This document shows, piece after piece, positions 1 to 13,200 of a DNA stretch of 64,000 bases. Source of the DNA: Liriodendron chinense (lineage: Eukaryota > Streptophyta > Magnoliopsida > Magnoliales > Magnoliaceae); contig PVNU02000773.1 of NCBI GenBank assembly GCA_003013855.2, positions 3,599,001 through 3,663,000 on the forward strand, in the 5' to 3' direction. Under the pieces are notes generated by a model. The model did not search any database. It was not told the DNA's origin and saw only the letters and a list, made by a program, of their open reading frames with translations. Numbering within the stretch: position 1 is the first letter of the stretch; each line of letters opens with the position of its first letter. A program made the translations under genes and the position numbers.

Positions 1-555
1 AGCACCAACCACCGTGTTCAGTCTAAGGAGGGGACTATCGCCGGATCCCCATGCCACGTGGCGGTCAGTAAGCTACGAACGCCACTTCTTGGTCCAGCGC
101 GATAGACCAGAGTGTGGATGGTTTTACTAATGCCATTGCCACCCGCCTGTAAAGCCTGCCCATTCACACCCCGGCAAGCGTGCCAAAACAGTACATGTGT
201 AAGATATCCGATCCATCCATCAGGTGCCCACATTATTTATACTGCTTTGCCTAAAAAAGCCCCTTTTAATCTTCACGTGGGCCACAAAGAAAACCGATGG
301 ATGCACAGGTTTGCTTTGACCGTCCATTTACTTCGTGAAACATGACCCACCAGAGAACGGACGGGAAGTGAAAAAGAAATGCATGTAATTTTAGGCCAGA
401 AGATCTAAAAGGCGTGAACCCACCTAAGGATGGATAGGATCTCTCACACGCATCTCTGTGGATGGCAATTCTTTACACGCGTGTTGGCTTAGCAAAACCC
501 ACACATTCCACCGCATCACACGCACAATCGGACCGAACAGATACACCACCTGTTT
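1..555. other. Upstream region, no gene recognised
   Basis: No coding exon is recognisable here on either strand. The short open frames have no conserved motif. Scattered phrases such as CCATCCATCAGGTG and GTGGGCCACA resemble the GGGCCCAC-type MITEs found elsewhere in the window, so part of it is probably decayed MITE sequence. Confidence 0.5.
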
Positions 556-1042
556 CACGCAGCGTGTAAGACAGCAAAGTTCTTTGGGGCCCACCATGCT
601 GTATTTACGGAATCTAATCCGTCCATCAGGTGATAACCCTCAGTTTCACCGTAAAGATGAAAGATCATTCCGATAAAAAGAACTCTGATAGAGATGGGCC
701 ACAAAAATGGGGACATTGTAGAATAATGCACTGAAAACTTCTAAGTTCATGTGTGTGTAGCGCTCCTGAGTTTTGAATCACTTTTTCCTTTTTATATACT
801 CCCTTCTTGTAGTGAGTCACACCTGATAAACGGGTTCGATGAGGTGTCCCCACACGGAGATGAGGTTGGCGTCTCATCCCCATCGTTCCCTATTGTGTGG
901 CCTATCTGAGCTGTGGATCTGGATTCTTTATGTCTCCATGTCCTAGAAACGAGGAACGTACCTGATGGACGGAGTGGATTTTAGATATAGGATGGGGTGG
1001 GCCCTGAATTGCTTTGGTCTTTTACGTGCTGCGGATACCAGG
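556..1042. mobile_element. MITE with long inverted ends, copy 1 upstream of TBCCD1
   Basis: The left end reads ACGCAGCGTGTAAGA, then GGGGCCCACCATG, then TCCGTCCATCAGG. The right end, read on the other strand, gives a matching order: GCAGCACGTAAAAGACC, GGGCCCACCCC, then CACTCCGTCCATCAGG. The interior has no coding potential. Boundaries are approximate and no target duplication was fixed. It is related to the next element, which has the same inverted ends. Confidence 0.7.
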
Positions 1043-1115
1043 CGTTGTGGATGATTTCGGTGTCTCAGAGGACCTTTCCTCCCGGGACCTGGACCGGAAT
1101 GGTCTACAAGACTAC

Positions 1116-1596
1116 AACACGCAGCGCGTAAGATACCCAAGCTCTGTGGGGTCCACCATGTTTTATAAATAAAATCCACTCCGTCTATCAGTTTTCAAAA
1201 ATTATTTTTACCGTAAATTCAGAATATAAATAACATTAGTATCTTATATAGTCCACACCAACAGTATCAATGTAAAATTGCCAAAAAAACACTGAGTTAA
1301 CACGATGCGGCCCGCATGAGTTTTTTATCAGGCTGATTTTTGTACCTTTTCTTTATCCTCTTAAGCCTGATTAACGGGTTAGATGAACGACACACACCAT
1401 GATGGCCCCGAAACACAAGCCTATGGTTGGCACCATCCCCACTGTTCCATGCAGTGTGGTCCACTTGAATTGCGAATCTATTTGATTTTTGTCCCTGGAA
1501 TCTAGAATCAAGGATTGAACCTGACGGACGGAGTGGATTTTAATATAAAACATGGTGGGCCCCACAAACTTGGGTTGTTTTACGCAATGCATAAAA
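1116..1596. mobile_element. MITE with long inverted ends, copy 2 upstream of TBCCD1
   Basis: The inverted ends are about 70 bp. The left end runs CGCAGCGCGTAAGATACCC, GGGGTCCACCATG, AAAATCCACTCCGTC. The complement of the right end runs GCATTGCGTAAAACAACCC, GGGGCCCACCATG, AAAATCCACTCCGTC. It ends about 100 bp before the TBCCD1 start codon, so it must form part of the promoter or leader region. Confidence 0.75.
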
Positions 1597-1616
1597 CATC
1601 GTTGGAGAGGATCCCA

Positions 1617-1698
1617 GTACTTTTTCTCTCCTCTCCCCCTGCCATTTCCCCAAGATCTACTCTCATCTCCTCTCTGTCTCTCTCTCTGAAAGAAGAAG
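1617..1698 (+). promoter_or_regulatory. Pyrimidine-rich leader of TBCCD1
   Basis: The 80 bp before the ATG are almost pure CT runs and end in GAAAGAAGAAG directly before the start codon. Such CT-rich stretches are common around plant transcription starts and in 5' leaders. No clear TATA box is visible at a fitting distance. The transcription start itself cannot be placed from the sequence. Confidence 0.45.
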
Positions 1699-3565
1699 AT
1701 GAGCGAAGGAACCGAACCCTCGATCTCTACTCCTACAAAAGGAGGAGAAGAAGCAGCAGCAGGAGGAGGAGAATCCTCTCATCTCATCCTCCATTCGAGA
1801 AGGGAGCCCTTCGAGTACGGCCTCCTTCCCATCTCCAAGCTCATCTTCTCCGACCCCACCTCCACCCTCGCCCCTCTCAGGGACAATCTCATACGTCTAT
1901 CTCCCTCCCTCCGTGTCTCCGCCCACTCCATCTCCGATTCCCTTCAGATCTCTCTTGACCAAGCCCTCCTCGTCCTTGATACCCTCGCTTCCGTCCTCCC
2001 TTCTGACTCCGATCCCCTCGTCACCACCGCCCCCGAAGAAATCCCGTCGGTGGGCGCCCACGTCCTCGATCTCATCCTCTTCTTATATATCCAGTCTTAC
2101 AAGCGCCTGCTGCCTCGATCACATAAGGATGCTGTCGCCGTTGCTGATGTCTGGCCATCCACGTCCGCCTTTGACGGCTACCTGTCTGCTCTCTCGCCGC
2201 TCCAGGTATAGTGCTTTGGTTAGTTTTGGAGATTTTTGCAAATCTTGCAACGGCATTATTATGATAGTGGATGATGTGGAGTGATCCCATGGTAACTTAG
2301 TTTGGCGTTTTGTTTGAATTACAGAGGAATCTACCGTTTGGATGTGTTGATGATTCAGAATAATATGTTTCAATGAAGTCCTTTGTAAAATAGGAAATGG
2401 GTTGATGGATTGATGCTAATCAGTATAAAATTGGAATTTTTGGATCTTTGTTTTTTTGGTATTCGGCAGAATTTTGTGACATGGGTTAGTTCAAGGGGTG
2501 GAAGTAACCAAATTCCAACTACCTTCGTTACTTAGTACTTGTATTGAGGGAATACTCACCCAATTGCATGTTGGACTTGAAAGGGATGCAACTGCAATTT
2601 GAGGGCTACTTCCTTTGTTTTAAACACTAAGAGAACTAATTACATGCTGGTCATTTGAGGGCTACTTGTTTTAGGGGTCGTTTGGATGGTGGTAAATGAT
2701 TTACTAATAAATCATTTACAACTTGTGTTCGGATGCCCTAAAATGCTTGTAAATCATTTACTAGTTGTAAATGATTTACCACCTTTTCCCCCTTTTCATT
2801 TGCTAACAAAAAGCTGGGATTTCATTTGCTAGCAAATGATTTACTGGCAAGAAGCCTCCAACGGTTCTCACTTTTATGGCTCACCTACTGCTTGATTTTA
2901 TGTGAGGATCAACCCTATGCTTTAGTGAGATGGGCTTAACCCAATGATCCATTTTAAAATCCACTCTTATATGCCATTTGAATGTTTTTAATGAATTACT
3001 TGTCTAAACTATCTCAGGTGTGAATACACAATTATAGGATATAAACCATTTACCAGCTATCCAAACACTGTCTAAATGATTTACTAAATCATTTACAACT
3101 TAAAGCCAAACAGACAGGCTGTATATCATTTACAGCTTAAACCATTTACCACCATTCAAATGACCCCTTAAACACTGGAGAGAACTTGTTCCATGTTGGT
3201 CATTTCTCTCTCTCTCTCTCACTCTCTATCGTGCTGATTATTGCAATCCAATTCACTAGCATATCCAAATGCAGCCATTTTGATGCATATCACGGTGGTT
3301 ATAATCTTAATGGACATTATTTTGTCTTTTTTTTTTTCTAGGTAGTTGTGGATGTGATTGACTTAGATCATGATTAAGTTGCAGGGAAATTAATTGCTCA
3401 AAGTTTGGGTTGGCCACGCTTTGTTTGGAGTGAATGACAAGTCCCCAAATGTCAGTACAGTCATTTTAGGGTGGACTTGAGATGGAAATGATTGTAACAA
3501 TATTAGGAGACAAATGACATTTCTAATTGGAGAAATATTTTGATCAGTTGCTTGATATTTGTAAT

Positions 3566-3614
<49 letters not shown>

Positions 3615-6600
3615 ATCCGTACACCCTTGAGTCTGGGGAGGTCCCTCTTTTTTGTGTTAAAATTTAGAATATTTTGTTTCTGCAATTGTAATGTTGAATT
3701 TGAAATTAAGGGTCTAGTTGATATCAGGCAAGTTACAACTCACTTAGGTGTAGAACTTGTTCACCATCCAGGTGGTGCACATGCATGTTAAGTTTGAGGT
3801 GTCCAACTTGTGTGCTGCATTTTGGATGGAGCAAACCTGGAAAATCACACTGAATGGATAATCTTAAGATTCTTAACCATCCGGAGAGGGAGAGAGAGGG
3901 AGGGACATGCTCCATCCACAATAGTGCTGATTTGGATGATCTAGAGGAGGGAGGGAGCTTCATCCACAATACTGCTGATTTGGATAATCTGGATTAGCAT
4001 ATGATTGTATGTATGCATATGGTGGGCGAGTTGCTGCGCTTGGCCGAGGTGCAGCATGCCTGATATTACATTCTCCCTTGGAACTAATTGTTAACTTGAG
4101 TGGGTGTTTGTATAAACCCGTGATGTTTTGTAATGATTTTTTTTTTTTTTTTGAAAGATAACGCAATTTTATTAAGAAAAACAAAAACTACAAAAAAAGC
4201 TGGCTGGACCGCCGAGATGGCGAACCAACTAAGCGCCAAGAAACATAAAATTACACCCCTTCAAAGAAGTGTCGTTGGAAGCCCATTCGATTACTAAGGA
4301 TCTGATTGTACTAGATGTGATCTTTGATGTTTTGTGATGAATTGATGCTGGTGATCTCGAAATATAAACACAATCTTATGTTGTTTTGCAGCTTGCCCGC
4401 AGTAATAGTCGCCGGTTTATGCCATCACAGGCTGATGAAGAGGCTCATCAGTTATCCTACTTACAGAAGCATTTGGCTAACATACTTGCTCTCTTGGCAG
4501 AGCCTGCAGAAGGCGAGGATGAAGAATCTCTGGTTGGTAGAATTGGAGTGCTACTTGTATTTTTCTTGTTTTACATTTTTGCTTAATATGGTCTCCTGTT
4601 AAGATTGGAAAAACCAGCAACCCTTCAAACTTCCCCTGAAATCTTTTGTCACCATCGTCATAGCTTTCTCCTAGCAATTTGGGTTTGGCTTTTGAAAGTT
4701 AGATTGGCAAAAGTTTTACTACTGGTTGCCCACAAGACATTTACCTTCCTCTTTCTAAACACTCAGTCGGAACACCAAAAAGTGTTGTAAAAGTGCAAGT
4801 TCCTTAGATCGTTGGTTCTGTTCTGTTGGAATGGTGTTAGCTTGTTCCTCCATATCAGCTTGACTCAAACTTGTTTCTCCAATTAAACTGAGAAATTTTC
4901 TAAGTTCTTTTTTTTTTCCCCTTAAATTTACAATTGACCATTTTTATTAAAAGCAGAAGGAAAGGGAATGTAAGATACAAGAAAAGGAAAACAACCAGAC
5001 CACAATAAAGGGGTGGAAGTCCCAACACTTGGGTGTGGGCTACTTGCCCGATTCATTGTAGAGGAGTCTAACACTTCGTTTGTTTCTTAAAAATCGTGAT
5101 GAATCATGAATTTGCTTGAGAAGTGAGGCCCATTCTCCCACGCAAGCCCTTCAACTAACTGATGCAGGGGCATGCGATGACCTAACCCTAGATGCATGTA
5201 TATTCAGTTGGAAGATATTCAAATAATAAAATTATGAAACTAACTACTTTCAATCAGAGGAAACTAACAAATCTCAACACAAAGATGAGATCCGTCCGTC
5301 TGGATCATGCCCCTTAGCATAAAACCACGTAAGATCGTAAAACAGGGAGGATCTAGGGATACGAGGATATCCCAGATCTAGCATAGACCAGTCCACAATC
5401 AAGTTTGGATCCGATTCTCATGGCTACGCATCCCTCTTTTCGATCATACCAAGACGGGGGGGGGGGGGGGGGGGGGGTTCAGAAAATGATGAAGGATGTC
5501 GAAAAATAATGGGTTTGAAGCATGAATTAGGAATCAAAAGAATCTTACCTTTCCTCGCACCTTGAAGAAATAGAGAAGAGAAAACGAGAACTCCGAGGTG
5601 GAATCCTCAACACCCGAGGGTCAATCCTGAAACCCTAATATCTCAAACAAAGATGAAGAAACACACGAATTTTCTATTCATTCAATAATTTCGAAATAGG
5701 GTTTCTCACAGTATATATAAGCTACGAAAATAAAAAGTGCACTAAAGTGCCTGAAAAAAAAAAACATAAAAACGCCTAAACTAAATAACGACACTAAAAC
5801 ACCTAGAAACAAGGAAATAAACAGAAAAGCGCATAAAAGTAAATCCGCTCCATGGTCCAGCGGTCATAATGCTCCTACGCGATCTTGCAGCTCGCGTACT
5901 CGTAACGAGTTAGAAAATGGGCCCAATGGGCCCGACGTCCATCTACATCAGCTCGTCTACTCCAACACTCGATCTGCGACGTCGCCTCCTCTGGTACACT
6001 CTAAAGGGTGCACCATTGATGTCCGCATCACTAACTCATAGATAACTTTACTTGTCAGGAAGTACTTTATGATTATATAGCTGTTCTGCTCTTCCTCATG
6101 TAACTCCTTTGGAAGTAGCAATTTTAACTCCATCGTTTATGAGTTTTGTGTTTGTTTTAGCATATGGAGGTAATTTTGTAGGATCTTTATGGGCTTGTTT
6201 GTTTGAGTGTCCAACTATTGTTGCACATGCAGGTTTTGACCTTGGAAAGATTTGATCACCTTGGATTCCTCATTCAGTTTGGTGAAAGGGGGTCCCCACT
6301 GAGCCAGTTTGCACCTTTTTTTGCAAATTCAGATCCAGACATGCCTGCCGTTCCTGTTCCTGCTGCACAAGTTCATGATTGGCTTCTGCAAAATATTGCT
6401 GCTGCTTTGGAACACACTGCTGAGAAGGCTTCAGCTAAAGAAAGTGGCCCGTCAAGTGCCTCTGATCCAGACGTTACTATGGCTGATGCATGCACAAATC
6501 AGTCTAGGGTTCAAAACAGTTCTCCACTGAGTGGGACATCCATGCTTACCGGGTCTGCGAACTCAAGGAGTCAAACTTTTGTGGAGGGAATTTCTAAAGC

Positions 6601-9600
6601 TTCTGTTATAAAGCAAGCATGTGATATCAAAGGATGCTCTGTAAAGGTGCGGATTGAAATCTTGAACCTTTTCACTGATCAATTTTGACATGTCATGGAT
6701 TCTGGCATGGGTTTAATGGGAGAATTGACTTCTGGGCATTTTTTTAATACTTTCGGATTTTGGAGTGGACATTATTCATATATTAATGTATAGATTCACT
6801 TTTCTGGAATGGCTGTTATGGAGGATTTATACTATAACCATGAGTAAAATTCATGATCTGTAACATTGAAGATTATATGTTCTGATAAAAACCTTCAAGG
6901 TTATATGCAGTATTGTTGTATAGCTAAAAATGTATCCATATTCGTTTCCCTTTTAACAAAGTTCTTAACCAGTAGGATGCATCATTATCTGTCACTTGGT
7001 GTTGTTTTTGCTGTTGTTCTTTTTTTTTTTTTTGATGTTTGATTCTAATCTTCTTGTAACAGCTTCAAGAGGAAAGGTGTCTTTGTTTAGATCATCTCTG
7101 TTTGATTCTCTTGATTAGTTTGGCTTGTGTTGAAATTTGATATGGAGTTAGTTGGAAGTTCCTTTCTTAACTGCGAGAGTGGAGAATGGTGATGGGTGGT
7201 GGAATGAAGATGAAAACAGATTTGACCATTGGATTAGCTCTCCTAGGGACGTAGAAGTTAAATATCGATGGGTGTTCAATTGGTATTCCAGGTATTCCAG
7301 CATTGGTTGGGCTAGAGACTCAAACAAAGTGAATCCAAGCTTCAAAGACAGCTTGGGAATTTTAGAATACTCCCATTTCTGGGACTAATCATGGAAGAGG
7401 ATTTGCTAAGAAAGAAGGAAGAGAAGGAGAAGAAGAAACTTTAGAAAGGGCTTTATCTAGTTCTGCAATTGTCTTTCATTGTGAATGAAGTGGGAATTTA
7501 GTGGCAAATTTCAACTTTTATTCATCATACACTGGGGGAAGCTTATGAGATTGGTGACACTCATCTCAAGGAAGGCTTTTGAGATTTGCTTTGTGTTGGG
7601 TCATACTAACCGCCGCTTAATGGATAGATGATCATCTTCCATTTTATGTTTTCTTTTTGTAGTTTTTAATGAAAATGCCAGTTATCCATAAAAATGGTTT
7701 AAGAGTTTTACTTGACCAGCAACAACATGTCTTTGAGAGATTTAGACAATTGGATCATGCCATCTTATCTCTGAGAATCACCATCTTATATCTGAGAATC
7801 AGGCTAATCCCATTTAGTGATATTTGGGAAGTCTCTTTAATAAAATAAAACTTTGGTGCTATAATTTGTGCGTTTAATTGAGAAAGAGAATAGAAGAGAA
7901 GGAGAACGAGAGAAAGATATTAGGTTTAGGGCACCTATCCAAAAAAAAAGAAAAAAAGAATAGGTTAGGGCTAGACGTCTCCCCCTCCTCTTATTTTATT
8001 TCAAGTTAACTTTTCACTAATTACTATATTGCCATTAGTAACAAAAGCAAAAATTCCAAACATGTCTTACACCTAAACTTATAAAGAAAAGATTAAGTGA
8101 GTTTAGCATTGGAAAGATGTATAGTAATACTCCCTCTCAAGTTGGAGCATATATGTCAAATATGCCCATCTTGACAGAGACAATCTGAGAGAGTGCCGCT
8201 GAGGGCTTTAGTGAACATATCTGCCAGTTGATCTTGCGACTTGATGAATGGCATACAAATTTCCTTGCAAGTAACCTTTTCCCTAATGAAGTGGCAGTCA
8301 ACCTCGATATGCTTGGTTTGTTCATGATAGACACGATTGTTGCCAATGTGAGAAGCTGCTGATTATCACAATATAGCTTCATATGAGTATTTACGACAAT
8401 CCCTAACTCGCACATTAGTTTCTTCAACCAAATGAGTCTGCATGTTGCATGGGCCATAGTTCTATATTCAGCCTTAGTACTTGAATGGGCCACCACATTT
8501 TGCTTCTTCCTCTTCTATGTGATGTAACCACATCACCTCCTACAAAAGTATAGTAGATAGTGTTGACGCCCTATTAGATGGAGAATTAGCCAATCCGCAT
8601 TGGAATATCCTTCTACATGGAGATGACCATTATGCTTATAAAGAATACCACGACCAGATGCTCCCTTTAGATACCTGAGAATACGAATCATTGACTCCAT
8701 TTGAGGAACCTGTAAACCTTGCATAACTTAACTAGATGACGATATCTAGCTGAGCTTTCAATTGATCAACTGAACCATCGAGATTATGCTTCACTATATA
8801 CACCCATTTGCATCCTACAACATACTTTCCAGTAGATACTATCCAAGTTTTATTCTGATAGAATGCAACCATTTCTTCTTCCATAGCTTGTTTCCACCCA
8901 ACACAATTCAGAGCCTCCTAGAAATAACGAGGAATAGACACAGACAATAAAGACAAGACAAATTGTTGAAACGAAGGAGAAAAACTAATGAATGAAACAA
9001 GCCGGGAATAGGATGCTAAGTGCACGAATGTGTTCCCTTGCAAAGAGCAATACGTAAATGACCTTCATTTGACGGTGTAGAGAGGAACTCAAAATGGGCG
9101 ATAATGTTCTGACAGATCAGGAGGATTGGTAGAAGGCATGCTTTCATGGATTCCCTCTTCATGTTTGGAATGTCTGGAGCAAACCTGTAAGGGCCTGTTT
9201 GGATTAGCCATTACAGCAGTAATGTGCTGTGAATGAGTAATGATTGTCATTACCACCATAGTTGGAAGTAAAATGGGGCGTTCGTTGTACGTTACACCAC
9301 TCGTATGGTCCATTTCCGAACTACTGTGGTTGGATACACGTGGATGTAAATTCGTCAATATGTCTTATATCCACATCTTCCATCCATTTTGCAATCATTT
9401 TAGGGCAGAGCCCAAAAATGAGGAGATCCAAAGCTCAATTGGACCACACCACAGAAAGCGGTGGGGACAATGATGCCCACCGTTGAAACCTTCCTAGGGT
9501 CCACCATGATGTTTATTTGCCATCCAACCTATTCATAAGGTCACACAAACCTGGATGAAGGGAAAATGTAAATATCAGCTTGATTCAAAACTTCTGTGGA

Positions 9601-10199
9601 CCCCAAGAAGTTTTCAATGGTTTGTGTTCAATCCCCGCTACTATCTGTGGTGTGGTCCACTTGAGCTTCGGATCTGCCTCATTTTTTGGGCTCATTTCCT
9701 AAAAAGATATCGAAATATGTATGGATGGTGTTGATATAACACATACATCATGGTGGGGGCCCACAGAACTTTGCCACGTCAGCACACCTCTCAATCCGTG
9801 TCTCTCGCAGTGATTCAAAAGGATTACCGTGATTTGACAGCTCAGTTATATCCAATCAATGGTAAATTGTTATGATGTGAGTTCTCCACCACGTTATGGT
9901 GGTAGTCAACGATCCAAACAGGCCCTAGAGGTCTATTTGTGCATTGTGCACATATCCTTCTAACATTAATAGAAGTGTCTAGTACAACAGGTAGAGTAGT
10001 AGTGGAATTCCTTTCAACAGGTAGAGTACTAATGTTTGTACATCTCTCTAATGCTAAATTCACTTTACTAAGTTGTTTCTCTATAAGTTTAGGTGTAGGA
10101 TATGTTTAGGATTTTCGCCTTTGTTACTAGTGGCAATATTGTACTTAGTGAGAAGTTGACTTGAATCAATATTAGAGAAGGTGGGATTGTTCAGCCCTA

Positions 10200-10242
<43 letters not shown>

Positions 10243-13200
10243 AGCCTGTGTGATCTGGGATTGGTATTTTCTTCATCTTCAACGTTTTTTCCCTCCTTTT
10301 CTTCTTCTTCTTCCTTTTTTGTTTGGGGAGAAAATCTAAGGCCATTGGGGGGGGGGGAGGACCTACAAGAACCCTCTTACCCATCGTATGGTGGGTTGTG
10401 TAATTGAGTTCCGTAAATGTGCGTGATGCTCACTTTCTCATAAATCCATTGTGATGGATAAAAGTGGGGGCATCGTGCATTTGTGGCCAGATTTATGATC
10501 AAATTTGAGGAGTTTAGTATGTGTTGAAAGCGTGTATGACAAGTGTTAAAGAACCAATATGTGTGTTGAGACAAGAAGCGACATCAAGTGATCGTGTTTG
10601 ACGATATACATTGGCTTCTCGTATATGTGCTGAGTAAGTTCAAGTCAAACTCTCTCTTTGGGTTTTTATTTCTTGCTCCTAAACCAATGGAAACGAAGAA
10701 TGAAGCCAAGTCAAGTGTTTTGTCTCCATTAGAGTTGATGAAATTTAATATTACATCGACTAAATTCAATGGAGCAAATAACTTGCAATGGGGCCACATC
10801 GATGGGGGTATTCCTCACAGGCAAAAGAAAGCTAAAATATTTGAATTCTCCCAAACCTGAAGAAAGTTCATTATAATATGAAGGTTGGGTGGCTGAGGAT
10901 GCTCAGATTAGAGTCTTGCTAAACTATGGAATTGTATGGAGCTCTAGATCAACGCAAATATCATCTTTTTTTAAGACTGCAAGGAAGTATGGGAAAATCT
11001 GAGAGAAATGTATTTGGGTGAAAAGAATTTAACTCGCAAAGTATGTTTGCTCTTCAGCAAGGAGACGAGCATTGGAGAGATGTACAGTAATACAATTAAA
11101 AAGTAAATAAATCGATGTTCATCGTCACCACCACCACCACCATCTAAGCACTATCCCAACCAATTGGCTTGGCTTGGCTTGGCTTTTAATCCTATGATGC
11201 TATTAGGGAAAAAAAAAGAGAGAGTTGTCACTAGGCTGGATTTGACAGAATTCTTGTGTTCCTTGGGTGGTTGTCGAATGGGTATAATTGATAATCTATA
11301 TTTCACCTTCATAACTAATATTTGTATTTGCAAGCAGGCTTATTTTATATCAGTATGTGATATTGGAAGCTAGGCACTACAGATCTTTCTGGTCATGTTT
11401 AGAGGAATAATTATGTGCTGGCACTTGTTGAGAAAGTTCAATGACAAGTCATAGGTCTGAATTCCATTAGCAGTTGCTGATATCACAGAAACAGGAGACC
11501 CACGATTTTTTTAGCTGCTCTTTTTTGGGTTGTAGTCTTATAGGCGCTTTGCTTCTAATAAAAAAAAATCCTTTTGTCAATTCTTGTTAGAAAAAGAAAG
11601 AATTGATCTATTTTGCTTACGGTGATTCAGTTCCACATACCCCACCGTTTGAAATACATCCTAAGTTCTGTTTAATCAACCTTTGCTTATTAACATTCAA
11701 AGCAACCCCCCAACCAAACCCTTTTATAGGACAAAGGTTGCGTTGAAGTCTTCTAGATTTTATTCCCTTAACCGATCAAGACAAAGTTGATACTGATTCT
11801 TTTTTTTTTTTTTGCTTGACATGCCCTTTCCTTTAAGTTGATGTGCTGTCATGGGAACCACATTAGGGTTGAGGTCTGCGCCTTTCATTCTGGCCCTTAA
11901 TTTATGGAGTGTGTTTTTGTCTTCTACAATGGGCATCATGGGCTATTCATCTATTGCTTTTAGAAACTGGTTAGGATAGAGCCCCAATTTATTTCGATTG
12001 GGTAATGCCATTGAAGTTGGATAAGACATTGATGTTTTCTGTCATTCATGTGCTTAATTTTCATACTTCTCTGGTCCATCACCATCATCATTGTCATCAT
12101 CCATCGCCTTGTCCCAGATATTTGGGGGCTATGCATACTTCTCTGACTATATTGGTAACTGGTTCAATTTTTGTTTGACTATATGTTATAGATGCAATTT
12201 CACGTGTGATTTTTCTTTTTTTGTCCTTTTCGAGATGTCTATCACCCCCTTCTCAAATACTTTATGCATGTGTTAGTGCATGAAACTATGAAAGTTCCAA
12301 CATTTAAAATTATGATGTATCATCACATTAATTTTGTTTTCTGCAGGTTATAAACTGTCATGATTCGATAATTTACATACTAGCCCCATTAAGATATGCG
12401 ACTATCTATGGATGTTCTGATACAACTATTGTTCTTGGAGCTATTGGTAAGGTATGCATAATGTCATCACTTTGCTAGATCAAAACTTTATTGTTTTGAT
12501 GATGTCATGAGGCTTTTGGTACCCTTGGTAGGTCTCGTACTCATATTCATAATTAGCTTCGTCTCTGCCTAACATTTGAAACCTAGGTTGGGTAGGCATG
12601 TGGTTATCTGACTCCACATTTTTCCTAGGTACTCATGGGCCAGAATTATTCCTCATTCTCTTCTAGGGTTGATAACCTAGTAACCTACCATTCATATCAC
12701 TCATCTGCCTACCAAAATTTCCAAATTATTCTGTCAGTTCGTAGTCTTGTAAATGAAAATTTTCCACCCAAAATTCTGGTATCATAAGAAACAAGAACAC
12801 AAGATCAAGATTTTTAATTTTAATAATTGTATAATATATCATATGTATATGGCCACTTATAAACAGCTTTCTGTATTTCCTATTTCGAAGCAACTCTCTC
12901 CAACAAATAGAAAGACTTTTAAAGCTAGGACTCTATAAAATTAAATAACAACAAATAAGGGAAACACTTCTAGAGCTACTAAACTTTCTACAATATCATG
13001 CGTAAGGTTTTTAAGGGATTGTATATGCAGCCATACAGTTGTCTATATCGTGCCAGAAACGAAGTTATTTCTGTATACCCACGCTATTGTAGCATATCCA
13101 CTGTTCCTGAGCAGGCTGGACACGTGTGACCAACCCTCACATGTGTGGGCTGGGGATTTGTCTCCGTCAATTCCCCTACGCATGTGCATGCAGTGCACGC

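Noticed and set aside
1515..2284. Alternative frames of 147 and 123 codons over TBCCD1 exon 1
   Set aside because: They are shadows of the real frame and lack homology; the TBCCD1 frame carries conserved blocks.
7152..7388. 78-codon frame in TBCCD1 intron 3
   Set aside because: No motif was recognised and no splice sites fit; probably chance or decayed repeat.
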